The position numbers and the translations under genes were made by a program. 64,000 nucleotides of DNA from the NCBI RefSeq assembly GCF_028502605.1, contig NC_079232.1, positions 2,914,001 through 2,978,000 of the forward strand, in the 5' to 3' direction. The stretch comes from Trichoderma breve. Taxonomy: Eukaryota > Ascomycota > Sordariomycetes > Hypocreales > Hypocreaceae. Numbering within the stretch: the first letter of the stretch is position 1; every line of letters starts with the position of its first letter. Below, one piece after another: positions 23,619 through 36,200 of this stretch. Under the pieces are notes generated by a model. The model ran no database searches. It was given only the letters and a program-made list of their open reading frames with translations, and was not told where the DNA came from.

Positions 23619-26056
23619 ACAACATCTACAACTTACTCTGCGGGTCATGCGCTGGCGCAAACAAAGGCTCTTTCTTTCTCACTACTACTTCCGGCTTTCT
23701 ACGATAAAGCCTCTAATAGACTCAACACACCTTGAATGGTGTACACGACGATTACGACTTTCTTCTTCTTTCTATTCTACTACGACTCAGACCCGGCTGT
23801 GGTCTAAGCACAGCCACCCACACCAAGTGCGCTATCAATAGGAATTGATTTGCGGCGCTTTCATGGGGAAAATCGGGATGCCGACGGGAGAGCCACGGTC
23901 CGACCTAATCTGACTCATCCTCCCGCCCACCACCGAGGCATTCCCTCAACTTCTACTTTCTACTACCGCGGCCAGATCGGCTAAACTGGGTCAGCCCAAC
24001 ACGGCTTCTTCCATTTCTCTTTCACAAGCCTTTGCAACTTTGGACCTTCACTTGATACCCGGATCATTTTCATATCCAACCCCCTCTTGGTTTAGGGGAT
24101 CGTCGCAACGACAGCCTTGTTTCCTTTCTCATTTTACTACTATTTAATTCTTACGACGGCATTATCGGAGTTCATTTGTTTTTTTCGGGCTTTTGGGTTT
24201 TTTAGCGATCAATCATAGCGGGCATTAGCCAATGGGAATTTCTGGATACCCTCTTCCACAAGGATGAGCGACGGGACATTGGGACACATTACTTAGATAC
24301 ATACTCTGGCGTTGGGAAGCCTTCCGCTACAGACGGACTCGGCACATTGGGAAACATTTTAGCATAGCAACTGTTTAGATAGCTTCTTTCTTACAAGATA
24401 CCCCCTTATTACCAATACTAGTTTCTACTTTCCACACACAATACCTTTCTCCGCTTTGCCATTCATGATTCATTGTATTGCCATGTGTCTATCCGCCATT
24501 AAGTGAGCGCCACGGCGTAAACTTGGAGCCAGAACGCCATTTTCCGATTGACCGCATTTAGATGCCCTTTCGGGGACGTTCGGCAAAGGGAGAGCTTGCT
24601 GCCACCGGCTCTCGTAGCCCAGCCGCCCCCGACTTTCAGCTCTGGCACACTAACTACAGGTATTACTCACTAGCATCATCCATTTTTCAGCGCCGCTCTT
24701 TCGCGCGCAAACGCATCAAACGGTGCGCTGTACACGGACAGAAAGTCGGTGACCGTCTGCCACCACACGCGCAGGCCGCCACAGAAGGCTTGCGGGCGGA
24801 TCAACTTTGGGGGTGGTTTGGCTGGCTCGCTCACCGACCCAATGCAGTGCGACTCGGTGGCGCCGGGGGCTTTTTCGCATTTACGTGCCCTATTCGCTGC
24901 GTGCTGTGTTATTGTCACATGGGAGGGGTGTGTGTGTGATTCGATAGGGCCCCATTGGTGATTGATCTGAGGGCTTGGGTTTGAAGGCACGAGTTCGCGA
25001 ATAGAAAAGTATAATAATAAGACAAACGGAAAAACAACAACTGGATTTGTTAGACTTGAGGGGGTGCGTGACTGGGGGGAGGGTTTGCGCGCGTGTGAAT
25101 CATGACTTGAGAATTACTTGTTTTTTTCTTTCTACTCAGGTGCGGAGTAAGTAAGTGTACTCGTAATTGATAGCTGGATTGTCGCAAATGTAACGAGCGG
25201 TGGTGGTTGGATCGCTACAAGGTATGCTTTTTGGGCGGGCTGAGAAAACGGCAGGCTAGTGGTTGATGGTTTTCGCTATAAGCTGGAGCTGTAATCTACG
25301 TGTCTGCAGGGCGTCGTTGTCTCGAAGCTCAGTTGTGATATCTCATTTATTTGCTTTTTTGCATTTTTTGCTTATTGGGATTTTATGATGTGGCAGAAAA
25401 ACAAAATTAAAAAATAGATTAACTGCCCAACATTAATGCTTTGCTTTTTTTTTTTTCTCTTGATAGTCTATTCATGTAGGGCGGCCAGTAAATTAAATCA
25501 AAGGGCTGCCTGATGTGTGATAACAAACACCGAACGTGCAGATGGGTTGCATGTCTAATGTACGATGTACATGAAGCACGATTTCGCGATCGATCGGAGG
25601 GGGGGAGGGCCTCGGACATGAATGGACAGCGCGGCAAATTGCGTGCGGCTGCACTCTTTGCTGTGATTTGACGTGGCCATATACCTACATAGTATTCGCT
25701 GTATCTTCTCTCCCTTCTCTTTTCTATCTTTTATCTTTTCCCTTGCATGCAGCGAGCAGCTGGGTTCACCCTTGTCGGCATGTTCACCGAGTGCATGAGC
25801 CAAGCTGGCATACATATGTGCGTTACAGCTGATAATGTCGGTGTACAGACAAACGCAAACCTAAAGCAAGCTGGGAACGGGAACTCGCGCGACCGTGAGC
25901 TTTTTTGCCCCGGGGGGCTTATCTTTCTCGTGTTTCTCTCTTGTCTCTCATTGCTGCGCTCTTTATTTCTCCGTTGAGACAGAGTGATAAGCTGGGCTGG
26001 GTTGATCACACAGTAAGCCCTCCTCATTCGGCGCACGCTTACTCATTCGTTTATTT

Positions 26057-26072
26057 GTGTGTGTGTGTGTGT
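26057..26072. repeat. (GT)8 microsatellite
   Basis: Eight GT units in a row. Confidence 0.85.
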
Positions 26073-27599
26073 TGCAACCACTTTATTACGCCGATACAAA
26101 ACACGGGCTTCGGGATGTGCCACACCGGTGATTTGAAGTGCTGGTGAGCTTGCATAATCCTCCTGCTGGTGTGGGTGTGTCTGGGCTGCATATGCAGGGT
26201 TGGCGAGAATCCTGTGTTTCCGGTTTGCTTTTTTTTTTTTCTTTCTTTTTCGTGGTTTGGGATTGGAGAGGGGTGTCGTTACTTTTTGCAATAATACACT
26301 TTTCTTTTTACCCTTCCGGATGTTTCTCTCCTTCTCCCCGACAAATAAGTTTCTTTTTGCTTTTTACCTATTTACCAGCCATGTCTTGGCCGCCTTCCAA
26401 GCAAGGTTACGGTACGGGCCTTCGCTGTGGGCCAGATAATCCGTACGGGAGAAGGGCCGGCTGACCCCGACATTGGCGTTTCTTTCTTCTTGTTTCCGTC
26501 TCCGTCTCGTCTCGTCTTTTGATAGCAACGTTGTACTTCTCCATCGGGGAGGGAATCTTTGTTAGTCTGCCCTCCTCTTCTCTCTTACTCTTCTTTGCTG
26601 AGCCACCTTCGCCTTCGGGAAATCCTCTATCCACACAGTCACAACACGTGAAAAAAAAAAAGGTCCATTCAATCCGTCAGCAATTCTTCCTGAGCGTTTT
26701 TCGCCCCCTCCTCCTCTTCCTTTCCCCCGCCCTATCACAGCCCGAATCCTCTTGGCTTAGAAGAGGAGTGTCAAAGAGGGAACTTGCTGGGGTTGGCGGC
26801 GGATTTGGCCAATAGGTTTGTCGAGATGCTGTACTGCCACCTTATTCGTCGCGGACATGTCGTCCAATTGCATGTATGCTGCACGCCCATTGGCTATAAA
26901 TACTCAACCACGTGAACGCTGAGTCACTGCATTTCTGGCGTATCGTTTTTCTTGTAGGGCACATCTTCTTTTTTTAAACCACGCAAAGTCGAAAAGCCCA
27001 TTGCCAATACAATCGCTCATTGCTCATTGCGGCGTCGTAATCTGTGACGCAGAAATGGATTCGAAATGGCCGCGTTAAGCGAAAGGGAAAAAAAAGCCCA
27101 GCTTTCCCCATATCATCTGATGCTGGTGAAGCACCTTTCAAAGTACTCCAGTTCTAATTATACGCCCTGTGTGATGCGCGTGTGAATGGATGTGATTGGA
27201 AATGGGCGGGCGCCAACCGTAGAACGAATCCCCCATTTTACACTCCCATTTCTGACATGAAGTTTGCGTGCGTGGTTTTGCAGCATCGATCGTATTCAGC
27301 AATATGAGATGTCAGGAAACGACATGTTATAGGCTACAGCCCCGTCTCAGCTCCGTCTGAAGGAGTCGCCAAGGTCACAGATGCAACCCAATCGGCAGCA
27401 CAGGGCTATCCAAGGACATGAAGTTCAGATCACGACACCTGGGGGTAAAGGGCATGGCCTTCCTGTTGAGGAGGAATACATACGCACAATGTCCGTGACA
27501 GCCTCCACAGCGGTAACTAATGCCGCTGTCAGTATTGCCGCTGTGATTGATCAGGGCCGTCTTGTTAGACCCAAGCTACCGAGATTGATCACATGTTAG

Positions 27600-29080
27600 C
27601 TAAATTGTTCAGAATCATCTTTTCAAAGCCTCGGACTCTGGCCAATTGCTAGCCAGTAGCTTCTCCTATGGCCGAATGCTGTGATGACTGGTTGATAATT
27701 TCTCTCTTTAATGACGCAAAACTGGAAGCTACCATCTTCATATGGACACTCCATGGAGGTGGATTCACAGCTCTCATTGATGATATCTGATACGATATGT
27801 GATTCTGTTACATCCTTTGTGTTAAACCGATTTATACACTTATCTTAATCTTCTCGACGCCCGCGTCTAGACTGGCTTGGACTGTGGGCAAGTTGGGGTC
27901 ATCACGCCAGCTTTATCGTATATTCGAAATGAGAAACGAAAGCGGCCACTAGAGGAAGACCATTATCTATTATTTCCCATCCTTAGAAGAGAGCACGCCC
28001 CCTCCATCAACCTGTTGAGGAAGAGATATCTCATAACTGATCGCCTGATGTTGTTAAGATGGGTATAACCAGTCGTGAGGCATTCAACAGAAACATAATA
28101 CATCGCTTTATAGAGAAAGCTGTAATGGCAAGTTTAGAGCCAATATATCACTTGATATTATTTCAACAAGCAAAGTCATTATATGAATCAGTAGATCGAA
28201 GATTTGGCATCCTCTGTTCATTGAGTCACGTCTCAAATCTTATCGAACCAAGATACTGCTAAAACAAAACGTCCATAAATTACGAAATGTGTATTGCAGA
28301 AAAATAGGCTCACATTATATCATATGGCGAGTAAATTCTCTCCAGTATCAGAAGGCAGGAATCTGGACCGCTGAAAGAAAGCTGCCATGCCTATGCTATA
28401 AAATTGCATATATGAAGATGTATAAGTTCAGAGAGAGACAGAGTCTACATTGTATATTCAGTTCCTAATCTTTTTCCAGCTGATGGCATGAGTAGCACTT
28501 GAATCTTCATCATTCCTCTCTTCCCTGCCGAGTTTGACATATATCAACAATGAGTCGCACCCCTACTCGAAAGAACATTATCCGCCCTATTGCTTTACTC
28601 CTTGAAAGTTTTAAAGGCGGCTTACTATTAGTGGTATGCCGTTGGTATACTCTCACGATCTTCTACTTATGCCTGACAAATTCTCATGCTGTCGAGACGT
28701 GACAAGAAGTTGGCGAAACCTGTATGTAGAAAATGAAACCCAGCATCAAGGTCACTCGAATGGTCTTTTATTCATTATAAACATGATTAATCGGGCATTT
28801 GATCCCAGAGGTAACAAATATGGCCCCAGGATATGTCAATTCATCAAAACTAGAGCAGCAAGAGAATGTATTTTTGATGCTTCCTTACGGTTCGGTTAAC
28901 TATGAGTAACGTTCTACAAGAGCTGTCTGAGCTTGGAGTCGTTGACTTATTCGAGCTCATTAGTTGGCATGTTGAAAGTGTCTTGTGCACAAATCCAGAA
29001 TAAAACCTGGATAGAATTAATGCTGCACAAGTAGTCTTACACATCCTATGACATTGTTATAAGATACAGGATAAAATTCG
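27600..29080. other. AT- and TA-rich island, possible decayed repeat
   Basis: Base composition falls visibly here compared with both flanks, with abundant TA steps (tataacc, attatat, gtatac). Short open frames (28059-28262, 28551-28703, 28636-28899) look like fragments and match nothing I know. A mutated mobile element or an eroded gene would both fit; I cannot tell which from sequence alone. Confidence 0.35.
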
Positions 29081-32000
29081 ATCTTGCTTTTTGGTGGAAA
29101 AGGGCTTGAGCTACGAGGTCAGAAAGCGAGACTATTGCTCGTACTTCGTCATGATTGAAGCGAAACCGGACATGCCAGTAACCGGCTGGGTCAGGAACAA
29201 GCTGCCATCCAAGGCATGCGGGATGGCAAGGGTGGCTCGGACTCTTACTTCACGTCATGGATACCTTGGCTCTTGATCTCGTTTGCTTCACCGCACTTCA
29301 ATACTCTCCGCTCTGGTGTGACACGACGATAACGGCTCCCCCTCAGCTTCCATATTAATCCTTGCTCAAGAAAACTTTGGAAGGCACCTTGGCATCCCAA
29401 CGTATTCGTGGATGTCGCAGATTGATTTGATGAGTAGGCATTGGAACACCAGCGGAAGCCAATATTGGCGGTTTGTGAGTGTTATTTCGCTGCGGCAGCA
29501 GCATCCTATGCACAGAAGCTTTGGCCACTTTGCCCTGTTTCGGAGTATAAAATGTGGCCGTGCCATGCTTGACGACCTTTGATGAATGCGTCCTGCGAGT
29601 GGCGTTCCGGCGATAGTGACTTTAGACATTGCGTATGACAAAGAGGAAACTGAGTATAGCAAGCCAAGAAAAAATACTGCGTCACAAGGTCACAGTTCGA
29701 CAGGGTGCGGAAAGAATAGCGAGACTAGAGTCATATACGCTGACGGGTTTGTTGTTGTTGGGCCTCAAGATATTCCCAATCGAGTAAACTTGCTGTTGGT
29801 CGCCCAAGGGACCAGTGTAGCCGGCGCCTATGTCTCATGGGGCCATCACCACTCCGTACCAGGATATATTGGGTGCCTAGCCGTGTGATATATACGGAAT
29901 ACGCATGTCTAGAATCCTTCGTGTGCTTGTAGTGGCCTCGGATGAGGTGGGTAAATACTGTATGTAGTACAATGGCAGTTCAGTCTACCAGCAGCGTTGA
30001 TGCAGGAGAATAGACTTGCAAGTGGAGAGAGGAGGCTGATATGGATGCTGGATTGGACGAAGGCTTGATAAGAGTCCAAGACATTTCCAAGCATGTCGCA
30101 CGTGTGTCCTCAAGTGTTTCGTCACTGTGTACAGACAAAGGTACGAACAGAAGACGTTTCAATGGCCATCCGGGTACGCCAATTCGCTAGGATGATGCTG
30201 TAACAGAAGAAGTCCGCACCAGGGGTTGCTTTGAAAACAAGATATACCTAGATATGAGCCGGCTCTGGAGATGTGATTGCGGAGCCGACGGACATGGAGC
30301 TGGGAAGCTTGTTAGCGCGCCGATTTGAAGGAGAGAGGCTAGCAGTTGAACGGAGTTTGGAGCGAAATTGCGATACTTGTATTCTGGGTTTTGGTAGGCC
30401 GAAATCCGTTTCTTGAATCATCTGATGCTGCTGTGACGGCAGAGTCGTGCCATGCCATGACCACGGGCGGCGGCTCGGAAGCTGTATCGTATCGTGTCGT
30501 GTCCGTGTCTCATCTTGTCTTGTGTCTTGTGTTGTTCGGGTCTCGTCTTTGTGACTGAGGCACAGAATTAATTGCATTGGAAGCGACTGATTACAGTAAT
30601 TACAGTGCGGGACGAACTAGCACACAGATCAGTCCAATCTTTCTTGTTCTTTTTGTGGTCTGTTCTGTTCTGTCTCGGCGCGATTCTCAAGCTCAAGATG
30701 AATGAATGAGGTTTGCATCCCTGATCCTAGCCGGCGTCTTTAACGGTCTTAGCGGCCGGGACTGAGCGATTAGACCCCTGCAGGCAGGCGTGATCGAGCC
30801 GCCGATTGGCCAGGCTGCGGCGCGCACCTGCATTTGGCGCGCCCAATCAGCAGGCGCGACACACCTCGGCGCTTCGACAGCTCTTGCCATTGAGCGCCTG
30901 CGCTGGCCGCCCCACTCTGGACCGCAGCCCCAAATCGCCAAAAGCTCCAGCCATGCTCCAGCCATGCATCTGGGCGCCCCCCCTCTGGTTCGAACGTCTC
31001 CAAGGCCCAACTTCAGGGCCTCAGATGCTGATGATTTGTGGCGATGAAGTGCTGCATCGTATGGAATCGAATCGACTGTGGCAAAGCAGAATGGACGAAC
31101 CATGGCCAGGGCTCAGTCTGGCTGCGGCGGGCGCGAACGAACTGGTATCACAGCACAGCACGGCTGCAAGGTACCGTGCAGTCACCCAGGCCCGGCCCTC
31201 GCACAGAGGCCAGATCGCCAGCGTGGAACCACCGATGCAACGGTGAAAGGCGCCGCAAGTCGGGGTAAGAGAAGAGCCCCGGTTGCTAGACGTAGTACGA
31301 GGGCTAATGGCGCAGGCGTATCAGTTGGTGCTGTTACGAGTATGGTACTGCTCCGTATGAGTACTCACTTACAAATGTTGCTCCGGGCAAGACATGACAT
31401 GGGATACGGAGTCGACGCAGTTCAAGTCGAGAGCTCTTCGACACCTCGATGCCTCTGGAAGCTTTGATAGGCCCATATCCAAATGTCTGGCAAGGGTACG
31501 CGGGCAGCCTGAGAGGCTAAGCAGGGGGCTTCAACAAGGGATTCTACTCCAGCAGCGGTACATGGCCCGCTAGCGCCTGTACATCACCTGTCTTCAATTC
31601 GTCCGCCTCGAGGATCTGAGCCCATGATTCCCAGTCCCAGTTGACTCTGAGGCGACTAGCAATCGCCATTGCCTCGCCCTTTTCGCCTCACTGCTTAGCT
31701 GGGCCCACCGCGGGCGCACGCGCGTAGCAGACGCAGAGCCTAACTTACGGCGGCTGGTTGGGACGAAACGGAGTGGGAAGGGGAGAAAGAAAAAAACGAA
31801 GAAGCGAAGAAGGCTGCCTGACACATGGAAGCGATGGCAGCGTTGCAACGACGTCTGTACCTGTTACTCTCTGCTCGCTACACGCCGTCGGTAGCGAGAG
31901 AGGTAGGTACCACTACCACGAAGCCGCACATGGCCAGCATCTTCTATTTACCAGCCGTTGATGCTGCAGATAGCTGCAACACGGAAAGCCCAGGTATCTT

Positions 32001-33294
32001 GTCGGCATGCGCATGTACCTGGGCTGCGTCGATGGGCATTGGCCGGTCCTTAGCTGCCGGACCGTATCCGCTCCATCCCAAAGACGGCCGTTAGCAGCTT
32101 TTGCACTCTAATTTTATATGGCAGCCAACCCCATCCATTGACAGGCCTCAACCACGGCCGCATAGGCGCCATGCTCGCCTGGCTCCTCTCCATCGGACCC
32201 ATCACACCCCAGCCTGCTCTTATTACCTACCTATCCAACCCTCCTCTCCAACCTGTCCATGTCCATCTAATATTCTGGAGCGACCTTCACCGTGCGTGAG
32301 TGGTGCATGTCCTTACCGGATGTACAGGTCTTAGGTTGCTTGTGCGTCGTTTACAAGTAGCCGTTCTTGCACTTGGGCCGCTCCGATATTTTCTTTTACC
32401 TCCTCCTCCTTCCCTCCCGCCATCCCCATCTGTGCTGTTTCACACGGCTTTGCCAAGGGTCATCAGAGGAGGATAGACAAGGCCTGAACAGACCAAGAGA
32501 GAACAGACGGAAGATCCGTAACGTCTTTCTTTGTTTCCATCAGCGTGACCACCATTACGCATCCAGCCAAAACTTCTCCTGCATCCGCCTGCATCACCTA
32601 CTACTCCCAATCCTCCAAACAGGAGCATCCCCTAGGCGGCACGAACAAGCGCCGAGCTAATCAGATCAGCCCCTCCCCTAACGCTGCCCGGCACATCACA
32701 GAGAACCGTCATTCTTCTTGCCTACAAGTTTGTTCTTTATATGCAAAACCGTGACGCTGCCCTCTTCCGCTAGCCTGTCTAGCCTTCTTCTTTCCAACCT
32801 CACTTCGTGGCCTACGAGTACTACGGCCAAGCCTTGCATCGTCAAACTACCCTCGACGACACATCGTACCTCACATCTTATCCGTCCTCGACCAATTCGA
32901 CATTCCTCCTTCCCGAGCATAATAATCTTCCATCATCCTCGGTGGCCCGAAAGAAAACCAAGCGCCTGGTGAATTGCAGTGTTTGAGGCTTGTGTCCGGG
33001 AATAGACAGGAGCTGGGTTTCATGTAATGATTGATACCTAAAGAACGCCGCAGCTTGCCGCCACTTTGTGGGCTCACCCCAGAGAACGCTCTCAAGAGAG
33101 TCGGACCTTGGCCTGGAGACAGGACTGTGACACCGAAGCTGGTGCTGTCTCACGGGCTTGGAGTGCTTCGCATCTTTGTTGGAAGCGAAGCTGCCTCTGC
33201 GCTGGCAGAGGTGTAGGCCGACTAAACGGGCCAATATAATCTCGGACTTGACATAATTGGCCATCGTGGAAGCCTCGATAGCAAGACCGCAGCC

Positions 33295-36200
33295 ATGTCT
33301 TCCGCGTCACATATCCAGACCGTGTCCAACCGGTCCGGCAAATCGTCGACCGCACGGGGCCGTCCAGCACCGCCGGAATTCGCACAAATGCCGAACATCA
33401 AGGATCTCAGATACTTTATTCCATCAGCCGCCACGGCAGCCATTTATCTCTATGCTCAAGGGCCAACAATAGTATGCTGTCATCACGATACTCTCACCAT
33501 CGATCGGAGGTTCACACGGCACGTCGACGATGTTCAACTTCTTGCCGTGGACACCCAGAGCGAAATGGGCGCTGGCCGTTTTGTCGTGAGCTATGACGCC
33601 GGCCAGACCGCCATTGTCTGGGATCTGATGACTGGCGATGAGATATCCCGCTTTGTTTCGTACGAGACGCTTACAGTCGCCTCGTGGATGCGCAACGGAA
33701 ACGTTGCGTTTGGTGAGAGAACCCGCACGAGCCTCGCGTGGCTTGCATGGCCCAGCTAACATATCTGGCTTATAGGAAACACGCAGGGAAACATCATCCT
33801 TTTTGAACCAACAACATCCGAGCACATCTCAGCTCGGACGATTGACCAAATTGCAGTCACAGCATTGGCTCCTTCATCTGACTGTCGGACCTTTGCTATC
33901 GGGTAAGTTATCATCACCCTGGCCGCAGTGTGTTTGTCATGTACTAAACCAGCCAACCTCAGCTACCAGAATGGATCACTTCTGGTTGCCACTCTACAGC
34001 CTCGCTTCACCATCTTGCATAACTTGACAACTTCGAGAGGCCCATCACCCATTGTCACCCTTTCCTGGCATGCGTCGTCCTCGAGGCAAAAGTCAGACAT
34101 GTTGGCTGTACAGACACACGATGGCGACCTGCGGGTCTGGAGCGTGGCCAAGTCGTACAACGCCGACGACCCCGCCAAGGTGGTCAGAGTGCTCCGGAGG
34201 AACGAGAACTTCCTGTCTGGCCCTAATTGGATGGGGTGGTCCAAGAACGGCCGCATCATCCAATACTCAGATTCGTATGTCCCTCTGCACTGGCCACAGC
34301 CTAAGCGCGCGGCGGCCTGCTTCCCGTTGGCGGTTTTTGTGCTAATTGATCAAACAGGGAAACGTTTTCGTGGGACGTAAGGACGAAACATGTCACCAAG
34401 GACTCCATTCCCACCCTCGAGCATGTAAAAGGCCTGGCCGTCTACGGTCCTGGGGCCAGCCTTTTTACCATTGGACCAAACAATACTGTGCAGCAGTTTG
34501 ATCTCAACTCTCCTGCCATTATGGTAGCAAACGTACAACACCCTGCTGGTGTCCTCCCACCATCGCCTCCCACATCAGAAGAGACGGGGGGCAGATCGGT
34601 GCACTCTGCAACGACCATCCATACCTCAGAGTCCGAGTCAAGCTCTGTCCCCCTTGAGATGGGTATCTCTGAAAGTGATGACGACCATCTATCCCCTTTC
34701 CAGCGACTGGTAAAGCGCAATGCACCTGAAGTGAGAAACGAAGTATATGACTCAGGCAGCCAGGCCTCCAGCCATTCATCATTGTCAAAGTCTTCGGCAG
34801 GCTCCCGCACACCCGGTAGACAGACAGGCTCACTGAGGTCGCGACCAATGACTGAGGGGACATACATCTCCGCTGGTTCATCCTTGAAAACCTCGACAGT
34901 GGGACGGCGGGACATGGACAATTATTCGATGGGCTACACGCTTCCTAGCACGAGTGGTCCGTCGTTGGCCTCGTCCAAATCGAGACAACATCGCCCATCT
35001 CGATTGCGACACGAGGTGCCTAGGAGCCCTGATGATGCCAAGGTGCAGGACTTGTTCAAGTACACTCGCTCACGTCTAAGCGATCTTCCATACAAACATC
35101 CAATGCCTGCAAGCCAAACTAATCCTACCAATGACGATCTGCGTCGACAGATGCTCAGTACCATCTTCGGATGGAACAAGGAAGTAGACGACTTAATTCG
35201 CGATGAGATGAGTCGTTATCCCGCAGGATCGGCAAACCGCATCTTGCTCGCAAAGTGGTTGGGCGATATCGATTCAGACATCATGGCCGCTGGCTCTCAG
35301 AATATGACGTCTCAAGACTGGATGCTGCTTGCTTTAAGCGGAATCGGCGGTCAGGCATCTCAGCACAAGCTCGGTCGCGTATACGTCCAACGTCTTTTGG
35401 AGAATGGCGATATCCACGTTGCAGTGACGATTATGCTTGGCATGGGTGACTACAATGATGCCATTGAAGTCTACATCTCGCATAAGAGATACATGGAAGC
35501 TCTCATCCTCACTTGTGTGGCGTTCCCCAGTGTCTGGGAGCGACAAGCTGCGATTGTGCGTAAATGGGGCGAGTGGGCTGTTAAGCACGGTCAGCAACAG
35601 CTGGCGATTCGTTGTTTTGCCTGCACCGACCAAGAATCCTCGGAGCCTTGGACTTCACCATCGGCTGCTCAGCTCAACTTTCAAAATATCACACCGAGCA
35701 TCCCTGAGATGTTGAGCCCTCCGCTGTCTCCCCCAGGAGTTCAGAGGGGCCCTCAGCGGAGTGTCGCCAAAGCGTCGGCGCTGAAGCTGATCACGTCGTT
35801 TGGAGACCCAAATCAAAAGGCCAAGTTTTACTCGCAGGCTGATGGCGGCCAAACACCTATCGCGGCCGGAGTAACACCTATTGCTGAATCGGCCATATCT
35901 CCCTCAGGCGGCTTTGACCCTGCAACTGCGTTCCTTCGGCCATCGGGCAATAGTAGATTTAACACGCCAACATCAGCCCGCCCGGTCCAGGGTTTCAATC
36001 GTGGCCGATTGCCCTCCATTGGAGAGGCCACTCTTGATAGAAATACTCTAAAGCCCATTGATAACATCGCAAAGATCGTTGACGCACCCCCGCAGCGGGC
36101 GAGCCATTCCCGCAAGTCGTCCGCCACTCAAGACAATATGACGACGGGTCTTGCGATGCAGCGTGCTGCTACGGCCAGCCCCATGATGATGAGAGACCAG

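Larger units (their letters stand above)
23619..33294. other. 9.7-kb gene-poor interval
   Basis: I found no convincing gene here. 23.6-24.5 kb should hold the 3' UTR of the small Ser-rich gene. 24.5-27.3 kb has GT/T-rich low-complexity sequence. About 27.6-29.1 kb is a distinct AT-rich island (listed separately). 30.7-31.5 kb is GC-rich with two CCAAT-box-like sites (gattggcc and cccaatca, about 30803-30850). 32.1-33.29 kb is pyrimidine-rich and is probably the promoter and leader of the WD40 gene. Confidence 0.5.

Noticed and set aside
24562..24939. 125-codon frame at 24.6 kb
   Set aside because: No conserved feature, overlapped by other frames on both strands, and in a gene-poor interval.
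30976..31000. GGTTCGAAC resembling a tRNA B box
   Set aside because: The flanking bases do not form a T stem and no acceptor stem or A box can be placed upstream.
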